DNA of 6,536 nucleotides from CAYSZB01 sp964435475 (GTDB lineage Bacteria > Chloroflexota > Anaerolineae > Anaerolineales > Anaerolineaceae): positions 1 through 6,536 of the forward strand of contig CAYSZB010000100.1 of assembly GCA_964435475.1 (NCBI GenBank), written 5' to 3'. Every line of letters starts with the position of its first letter. Position 1 is the first letter of the stretch. Position numbers and translations under genes: made by a program. Below are positions 1-2,751 of the stretch, piece after piece. The notes beneath the pieces were generated by a model. The model saw only the letters and a list, made by a program, of their open reading frames with translations, was not told the origin of the DNA and did not search any database.

Positions 1-17
1 AGGTTATCCGATCATTC

Positions 18-45
18 TTATGCGCTTCTTATGTTGATGTATAAT
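18..45 (+). promoter_or_regulatory. possible promoter of the 40-aa lysine-rich protein
   Basis: A perfect -10 hexamer TATAAT lies at 40-45. The best -35 candidate at a 16-nt spacing, TTATGC (18-23), is poor. The start codon is at 103, leaving a leader of about 50 nt. That leader holds an 8-nt direct repeat CTCCATCA (47-54 and 80-87) and a short CTGCA/TGCAG inverted repeat (61-65 and 73-77) of unknown meaning. Confidence 0.4.
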
Positions 46-102
46 ACTCCATCATATGTGCTGCATAAGAACTGCAGCGCTCCATCACGAAAGGAGTAAC
101 AC

Positions 103-225
103 ATGGGAGATAAAGGTAGTAAAGATAAGGCAGGCAGGGAAGACCGTAAGAAACCCAAGCATTCACTGAAGGAAAAGCGCAAGCTCAAGCAGGAAAAGAA
201 AACCGGTACGCCGACAGTTGCGTAG
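103..225 (+). CDS. small lysine-rich protein, 40 aa, function unknown
   Basis: A 40-residue ORF with a strong ribosome binding site, AAGGAG at 91-96, 6 nt before the ATG. The protein begins MGDKGSKDK and is dominated by Lys, Arg and Glu, with 14 lysines. It has no cysteine and no hydrophobic segment, so it is predicted to be cytoplasmic, very basic and probably disordered. The MGDKGSKDK start followed by a KEKRKLK-type stretch resembles short proteins I have seen annotated as hypothetical in several bacterial phyla; that is from memory and not checked. A nucleic-acid or ribosome association is possible from charge alone but nothing here proves it. It stands alone, with a candidate -10 upstream and a hairpin downstream (314-343). 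I am fairly sure it is real because of the RBS, the biased composition and the ATG start. Confidence 0.7.
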   Translation: MGDKGSKDKAGREDRKKPKHSLKEKRKLKQEKKTGTPTVA

Positions 226-248
226 TTCATCCAGTAGCGGGGTTTTTC

Positions 249-263
249 CCAGTCCCAGACTGG
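249..263 (+). other. short perfect hairpin after the lysine-rich gene
   Basis: CCAGTC (249-254) and GACTGG (258-263) can form a 6-bp stem with a 3-nt loop, 24 nt after the stop codon. No T-run follows, so it is not a standard intrinsic terminator. It could be an RNA 3'-end stabiliser or chance. Confidence 0.3.
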
Positions 264-313
264 TGAACTTCGGGTGAAATAAAAGCCCGGGGTATAGATC
301 AATAAAAACTAAT

Positions 314-343
314 AAGAGACACAACCATTTGGTTGTGTCTCTT
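314..343 (+). terminator. 13-bp perfect hairpin, probable terminator
   Basis: AAGAGACACAACC (314-326), loop ATTT, then GGTTGTGTCTCTT (331-343) form an uninterrupted 13-bp stem. The bases after it on the + strand (GCATTTACC) are only moderately T-rich. On the - strand the stem is followed by ATTAGTTTTTATT, so it could work in both directions. It separates the lysine-rich gene from the lipoprotein gene. Its 3' arm touches the putative -35 of the next promoter. Confidence 0.7.
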
Positions 344-369
344 GCATTTACCAGGACAATCCCTATAAT
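342..369 (+). promoter_or_regulatory. probable promoter of the small lipoprotein gene
   Basis: A perfect -10 TATAAT sits at 364-369. TTGCAT at 342-347 is the best -35 (3 of 6 matches, including the TTG) with a 16-nt spacer. Transcription would start near 376, about 15 nt before the RBS. Confidence 0.5.
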
Positions 370-405
370 TAAGTCAGTTTCCCGTTCTGAAAAGGAGTGG
401 TGATC

Positions 406-906
406 TTGACAAAAGCTATGAAAATGTGGGTTTTCATTTTACTGATCATGGTAATTGCTGCCTGCCAGCCCAGTGTTCCGTTGCCTCCGACTGGGATTCC
501 GCTTGATGTCATTGCCCGGCAGGTGATGACCCAATTTTTCGCTGACCTGAACAATGCACAGTACGAGGATGCAGCATTGCATTACGGCGGGTCATATGAG
601 GAGCTGCAGTATTTCAATCCCGATGTAGACGCTGCGGACAAGGTTACCTTGTTAAAAGCCGGCTGTGAGGTCAACGGGTTGCTTTGCATGCAATTAATGA
701 CTGCCGAACAGGTCAGTGTTGAAGGTGGACTGATCTTCCATTTCAAGGTCTCCTACCGCGCCCCTGATGGCACCGAGTTTGTATTGGGACCGTGCTGCGG
801 CGCCAGCGAAACCGAAATGCCACCAGTGAGATACTTTGATGTCACGGTCAGGTGTAATAATGATGATGTGTGCCTGGTGCTGGATCTGCCGCCGTATGTG
901 CCATAG
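406..906 (+). CDS. small cysteine-rich lipoprotein, function unknown
   Basis: Encodes 166 aa starting MTKAMKMWVFILL. I chose TTG at 406 because AAGGAG (392-397) ends 8 nt before it. The GTG codons at 397 and 400 overlap or touch the RBS, and the ATGs at 418 and 424 are too far away. Residues 7-17 are hydrophobic and are followed by a lipobox IAAC with Cys20 as the predicted lipid-modified residue, so the protein should be anchored on the outer face of the cytoplasmic membrane. The mature part opens with a Pro-rich linker, then a helical stretch around FFADLNNAQYEDAALHY that recalls NTF2-like/DUF4878-type small lipoproteins; this resemblance is weak. Six further cysteines (two in the middle, an adjacent Cys-Cys, then a C-x5-C near the end) could form disulfides. 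It has its own promoter, and a tRNA promoter follows within 40 nt, so it is monocistronic. Real gene: high confidence; function: unknown. Confidence 0.85.
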   Translation: MTKAMKMWVFILLIMVIAACQPSVPLPPTGIPLDVIARQVMTQFFADLNNAQYEDAALHYGGSYEELQYFNPDVDAADKVTLLKAGCEVNGLLCMQLMTAEQVSVEGGLIFHFKVSYRAPDGTEFVLGPCCGASETEMPPVRYFDVTVRCNNDDVCLVLDLPPYVP

Positions 907-942
907 CGAAACAGGTTATTTGATTGTTGAAAATTTCTTTGC

Positions 943-971
943 TTGACAGTTTGCACCCTGTCAGGTAGAAT
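943..971 (+). promoter_or_regulatory. strong sigma-70-type promoter of the tRNA-Ala cluster
   Basis: A perfect -35 TTGACA (943-948), a 17-nt spacer and -10 TAGAAT (966-971, 5 of 6). The predicted start near 978 gives a precursor leader of about 50 nt before the first tRNA. It is the best promoter in the window, as expected for stable RNA genes. Confidence 0.8.
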
Positions 972-1026
972 CTTGTGACCCTGAAATGGGCTGGGGTTTC
1001 GAGCTTGAAGGTCTTGGCTCAAAAAT

Positions 1027-1099
1027 GGGCCTGTAGCGCAGTTGGGAGCGCGCTTCAATCGCACTGAAGAGGCCGAGGGTTCGAATCCCTCCAGGTCCA
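1027..1099 (+). tRNA. tRNA-Ala(CGC)
   Basis: A complete 73-nt cloverleaf. The acceptor GGGCCTG (1027-1033) pairs with CAGGTCC (1092-1098), including the G3:U70 wobble pair that is the alanine identity element. The D-arm is GCGC/GCGC, the anticodon stem CTTCA/TGAAG and the T-arm GAGGG-TTCGAAT-CCCTC. The anticodon loop ATCGCAC places CGC at 34-36, which reads the codon GCG. The discriminator base is A1099 and CCA is not encoded. It differs from the GGC tRNA downstream at 12 of 73 positions, and every stem difference is compensated, so both copies look functional. Confidence 0.95.
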
Positions 1100-1131
1100 C
1101 TGGCAGGTTAACATAAGAATACTTAAAGAAT

Positions 1132-1145
1132 GGGCCCATAGCGCA
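1132..1145 (+). pseudogene. tRNA-Ala fragment (5' acceptor and D-stem only)
   Basis: GGGCCCATAGCGCA is identical to the first 14 nt of the tRNA-Ala(GGC) at 1218. The similarity stops abruptly at the D-loop. The next bases contain an 8-bp palindrome (1151-1169). No anticodon arm, T-arm or 3' acceptor can be found before the next tRNA. A stretch GTTGTGGGAGC near 1182-1192 may be a displaced D-loop remnant, but that is speculative. It is preceded by a GTTAACAT-containing spacer also seen before 1218, which supports origin by duplication. Confidence 0.7.
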
Positions 1146-1150
1146 CGCAG

Positions 1151-1169
1151 TCCCTACCGTAGGTAGGGA
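1151..1169 (+). repeat. perfect palindrome inside the broken tRNA copy
   Basis: TCCCTACC (1151-1158) and GGTAGGGA (1162-1169) form a perfect 8-bp stem with loop GTA. It begins 6 nt after the tRNA similarity breaks off. It may belong to a short mobile palindrome inserted into the D-loop. No T-run follows, so it is not a terminator. Confidence 0.55.
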
Positions 1170-1217
1170 GTTCATGAAGTGTGTTGTGGGAGCAAGTTAA
1201 CATCATTTATGAAATCT

Positions 1218-1290
1218 GGGCCCATAGCGCAGTTGGGAGCGCGTCTCAATGGCATTGAGAAGGCCGGGGGTTCGAATCCCCCTGGGTCCA
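1218..1290 (+). tRNA. tRNA-Ala(GGC)
   Basis: A complete 73-nt cloverleaf. The acceptor GGGCCCA (1218-1224) pairs with TGGGTCC (1283-1289) and keeps the G3:U70 alanine identity pair. The D-arm is GCGC/GCGC, the anticodon stem TCTCA/TGAGA and the T-arm GGGGG-TTCGAAT-CCCCC. The loop ATGGCAT gives anticodon GGC (34-36), which reads GCC and GCU. The discriminator is A1290 and CCA is not encoded. It is followed 4 nt later by an intrinsic terminator, which probably ends the precursor that starts near 978. Confidence 0.95.
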
Positions 1291-1294
1291 CTGG

Positions 1295-1320
1295 AAAAGC
1301 ATCCGTGAGGGTGCTTTTTT
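1295..1320 (+). terminator. intrinsic terminator of the tRNA-Ala transcript
   Basis: AAAAGCATCC (1295-1304), loop GTGA, then GGGTGCTTTT (1309-1318) form a 10-bp stem with one G-U pair, and the T-run extends to 1320. A degraded copy lies at 1433-1459 after the next tRNA-like unit, so the terminator was duplicated with the tRNA. Confidence 0.85.
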
Positions 1321-1321
1321 G

Positions 1322-1428
1322 TTGCCCATAGCGCACACGGGAGCGCGTCTCAATGGCATTATGCAAGCCGGGGGTATCGAGTCCCCGAGTGGCCGAAGGC
1401 CACGAGTGGCTGTTGCCACCTGGGTCCA
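1322..1428 (+). pseudogene. tRNA-Ala(GGC) pseudogene with a 33-nt insertion
   Basis: Aligns along its whole length with the tRNA at 1218 but cannot fold correctly. The first two acceptor bases are TT instead of GG. The D-loop carries CAC for GTT. The 3' strand of the anticodon stem is TATGC instead of TGAGA and no longer pairs with TCTCA. The T-loop has an extra base. A 33-nt insertion (about 1387-1419) splits the last two bases of the 3' T-stem strand. The GGC anticodon and the 3' acceptor CTGGGTCCA survive. It lies just behind the terminator at 1295-1320, so it should be transcribed weakly if at all. The damage makes a working tRNA very unlikely. Confidence 0.85.
1387..1419 (+). repeat. 33-nt double-hairpin insertion in the pseudo-tRNA T-stem
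   Basis: Two similar tandem units. Unit A is 17 nt (1387-1403): GTGGCC and GGCCAC around a GAA loop. Unit B is 16 nt (1404-1419): GTGGC and GCCAC around TGTT. Both start with GAGTGGC and end in GCCAC. Taking them out restores a contiguous CCCCC-TGGGTCC tRNA 3' end and brings the unit length back to the array period, so this is an insertion and not a diverged tRNA. It looks like a short non-coding palindromic element; whether it occurs elsewhere in the genome cannot be seen here. Confidence 0.7.
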
Positions 1429-1432
1429 CTAC

Positions 1433-1459
1433 AAAAGCCGTCTGAAAAGGCGCTTTTTT
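1433..1459 (+). terminator. degraded duplicate of the tRNA terminator
   Basis: AAAAGC (1433-1438) and GCTTTT (1452-1457) pair over 6 bp around a 13-nt loop, followed by a T-run to 1459. It has the same position relative to the pseudo-tRNA and the same flanks as the terminator at 1295-1320, but the upper stem has been lost. It may still work weakly. Confidence 0.55.
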
Positions 1460-1460
1460 G

Positions 1461-1517
1461 TTGCCAATAGCGCAGGAGTGCGTCTCAATGGCTTAAATAC
1501 GGCCGGGGGATCTGATC
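1461..1517 (+). pseudogene. truncated tRNA-Ala remnant, the most decayed copy
   Basis: TTGCCAATAGCGCA at 1461-1474 matches the start of the previous copy (TTGCCCATAGCGCA) with one change. The sequence then skips most of the D-loop, retains GCGTCTCAATGGC (anticodon arm with GGC) and GGCCGGGGG (variable loop and T-stem), and fades out in the T-loop near 1517. The 3' T-stem and acceptor strand are missing. It keeps the TT start seen in the copy at 1322, so it may derive from that copy or share its ancestor. Confidence 0.7.
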
Positions 1518-1546
1518 TGTTTTGAGCTGTAAGCTTAAAAGCCCGT

Positions 1547-1590
1547 AGGGTTACGAGGCCGCAAAGTCATGAAAACCTCATCCCTTTTTT
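1547..1590 (+). terminator. terminator-like hairpin with T6 tail
   Basis: AGGG (1547-1550) pairs with CCCT (1582-1585) and GAGG (1555-1558) pairs with CCTC (1576-1579). An internal loop lies between the two helices and a 17-nt apical loop is on top, with a run of six T at 1585-1590. It lies 43 nt before the promoter of the next gene, so it would insulate that gene from readthrough out of the tRNA array. Stability is moderate because of the internal loop. Confidence 0.5.
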
Positions 1591-1613
1591 GTCCATCGGA
1601 ACAACGAAATATT

Positions 1614-1641
1614 TTGATTTCGGGTCAATTTGTGCTATAGT
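1614..1641 (+). promoter_or_regulatory. extended -10 promoter of the exported protein gene
   Basis: TGC-TATAGT at 1633-1641 is an extended -10 element. TTGATT at 1614-1619 serves as -35 with a 16-nt spacer. The predicted start near 1648 gives a 5' UTR of about 90 nt before the ATG at 1737; I recognise no known riboswitch in that leader. The same TGC-TATAxT layout precedes the leuS leader at 5273-5281. Confidence 0.6.
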
Positions 1642-1736
1642 CTTAATATCTAATCCAGATCGTAATTCGCTTCATAGTCAACAACAAAATACTGCAGCCC
1701 CTGGGGTTTTAATTCTTAATCTGTTTGGAGGTTAAA

Positions 1737-2366
1737 ATGAAAAAAACCAAAAGATTCAGTCATATCTTGATCCTGGCGATCATCCTGCTGCTTCTCCTGA
1801 TTGCCACCAGTTCCATTGTCATCGCCCAGCAGGGGGGTGGAGACAGCCGCTCAGGCTTTGAGACCGAAGAAGAAAGGGCTCCTGTTACAGTCCCCGGGGG
1901 GCCGGGGTTTGTGTCGGTGCACCCGATCGACTTCCGACCCATCGCTGCCAATATGGAATGGGCGTATTTGGATCGCTATCAAGTCCACTCAATGGAACTG
2001 TACAACCCCAGTTTCACGGTACCCGGGGTTTACCTTGCCCCGGTCTCTTTACCGCATGGTGCAACTGTCACCAAGGTTGTCCTTTATTACTATGATGCTT
2101 CCGATTTTAGCACGATCGATGCATTCCTGGTTCGCAGGCCACTGTCGGGTGGCGTTTTCAGTGACATGGCGGTCCTTGTTTCCAGCATGCAATGTGGAGC
2201 CTGTAATGTCTCCGACATAACGATCTCAAATGCCCTGGTCAATCTTCAGGATTACGCTTATTACTTGGAGGTTGAGTTGGCTACCAGTGAAGGATCGGCA
2301 AAGACCCTGGTTGGTATGCGGGTGGACTATAGATACCCGAACTACCTGCCGGATATAAAAAAATGA
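1737..2366 (+). CDS. exported beta-rich protein of unknown function
   Basis: Encodes 209 aa. ATG at 1737 follows GGAGG (1727-1731) by 5 nt, so I prefer it to the upstream in-frame TTG at 1725, which overlaps the RBS. The N-terminus MKKTKRFSH plus a long Ile/Leu core (about residues 10-29) and the end SIVIA-QQ read as a Sec signal peptide with cleavage after Ala near residue 32. The mature protein begins with a Gly/Ser/Glu-rich linker, then a domain of alternating hydrophobic strands. The core phrase GVYLAPVSLPHGATVTKVVLYYYD looks like the strand-turn-strand centre of a small jelly-roll-type sandwich; I recall similar phrases in hypothetical secreted proteins of Chloroflexota but cannot name the family. 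A single C-x-x-C (QCGACN) may form a disulfide. It has its own promoter and a weak hairpin downstream, so it is monocistronic. Function unknown. Confidence 0.88.
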   Translation: MKKTKRFSHILILAIILLLLLIATSSIVIAQQGGGDSRSGFETEEERAPVTVPGGPGFVSVHPIDFRPIAANMEWAYLDRYQVHSMELYNPSFTVPGVYLAPVSLPHGATVTKVVLYYYDASDFSTIDAFLVRRPLSGGVFSDMAVLVSSMQCGACNVSDITISNALVNLQDYAYYLEVELATSEGSAKTLVGMRVDYRYPNYLPDIKK

Positions 2367-2394
2367 AGTGAGGTTCATAAATTGCTCGACTATC

Positions 2395-2419
2395 TGACCA
2401 AATTGCTTTGAGTTGGTCA
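2395..2419 (+). terminator. weak terminator-like hairpin after the exported protein
   Basis: TGACCAA (2395-2401) and TTGGTCA (2413-2419) form a perfect 7-bp stem with an 11-nt loop, 28 nt after the stop codon. The following bases are moderately T-rich (TATCATAAGTTTTCATTTT) without a continuous run. Plausible transcript end, not certain. Confidence 0.4.
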
Positions 2420-2554
2420 TATCATAAGTTTTCATTTTCCTCCGCGTCCCCGCATCCTCCTGTCAGGCGAAGTACCCACCTGTGTGTTGCGTGAGATATG
2501 ATTCCCGGGTTTCTAACCTGGACGGTCAAGATTATAATTTCCCCTGAGGTACAC

Positions 2555-2651
2555 ATGCACATCCGCCTGATGACCATCGCAGATTATGAGGCCGTTTTTC
2601 AGCTCTGGCGCAGCACCCCGGGCATGGGCTTGAACCAGCAGGATGACTCGC
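2555..2651 (+). CDS. GNAT-family N-acetyltransferase, N-terminal fragment cut by the gap
   Basis: The first 32 residues, starting MHIRLMTIADYEAVFQLW, are visible before the run of N. The start pattern I-R-x-M-x-x-x-D-Y-E-A-V-x-x-L-W and the following TPGMGLNQQDDS are typical of the first strand and helix of GNAT acetyltransferases, which transfer an acetyl group from acetyl-CoA to an amine. The acetyl-CoA-binding motif (Q/R-x-x-G-x-G/A) lies in the part that cannot be seen, so neither substrate nor activity can be judged. ATG 2555 is chosen because GAGG (2546-2549) lies 5 nt upstream and the family similarity starts there; in-frame upstream codons have no RBS. A TATAAT at 2533-2538 is too close to the start to be a convincing promoter. 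A whole domain needs about 140 residues, so most of the gene is missing from the assembly. Confidence 0.7.
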
Positions 2652-2751
2652 NNNNNNNNNNNNNNNNNNNNNNNNNNNNNNNNNNNNNNNNNNNNNNNNN
2701 NNNNNNNNNNNNNNNNNNNNNNNNNNNNNNNNNNNNNNNNNNNNNNNNNNN
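2652..2751. other. assembly gap of exactly 100 N
   Basis: One hundred undetermined bases, the conventional placeholder for a scaffold join of unknown size. The GNAT gene enters from the left, and a lipoprotein lacking its start codon emerges on the right. If the GNAT gene is intact, the true gap should be at least about 350-400 bases. Translations that cross it are not real. Confidence 0.98.

Larger units (their letters stand above)
1027..1517 (+). repeat. decaying tandem tRNA-Ala array, period about 105 nt
   Basis: Five tRNA-Ala starts can be aligned at 1027, 1132, 1218, 1322 and 1461. The intervals are 105, 86, 104 and 139 nt; the last becomes 106 nt if the 33-nt insertion is removed. The repeat unit is a tRNA plus its flank: the downstream units share an AAAAGC...GCTTTTTTGTTGCC terminator junction, and the units before 1132 and 1218 share a GTTAACAT-containing spacer. 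Units 1 and 3 are intact; units 2, 4 and 5 are degraded. This is best explained by tandem duplication of a tRNA cassette followed by decay of the surplus copies. Confidence 0.75.

Noticed and set aside
993..1003. T-loop-like GGGGTTTCGAG upstream of the first tRNA, as a possible sixth copy
   Set aside because: It is out of register with the 105-nt period and there is no matching acceptor or anticodon arm.
753..1429. Open frames on the - strand across the lipoprotein end and the tRNA genes (140 and 85 aa)
   Set aside because: They read antisense through intact tRNAs and repeats; the apparent similarity between the two proteins only reflects the duplicated tRNA sequence.
1027..1517. CRISPR-like regular spacing of repeats
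   Set aside because: The repeats are whole or partial tRNAs with a 105-nt period, not short direct repeats with unique spacers, and no cas gene is present.
1319..1525. 68-aa + strand frame through the decayed tRNA copies
   Set aside because: It is fully explained by tRNA-derived repeats, a palindromic insert and a terminator copy, and it has no RBS.
1541..1590. Possible c-di-GMP (GEMM) riboswitch because of GGGTTAC and CCGCAAAGTC
   Set aside because: The conserved pieces are in the wrong order and the two-helix core with its docking tetraloop is absent; the stretch is better read as a terminator.
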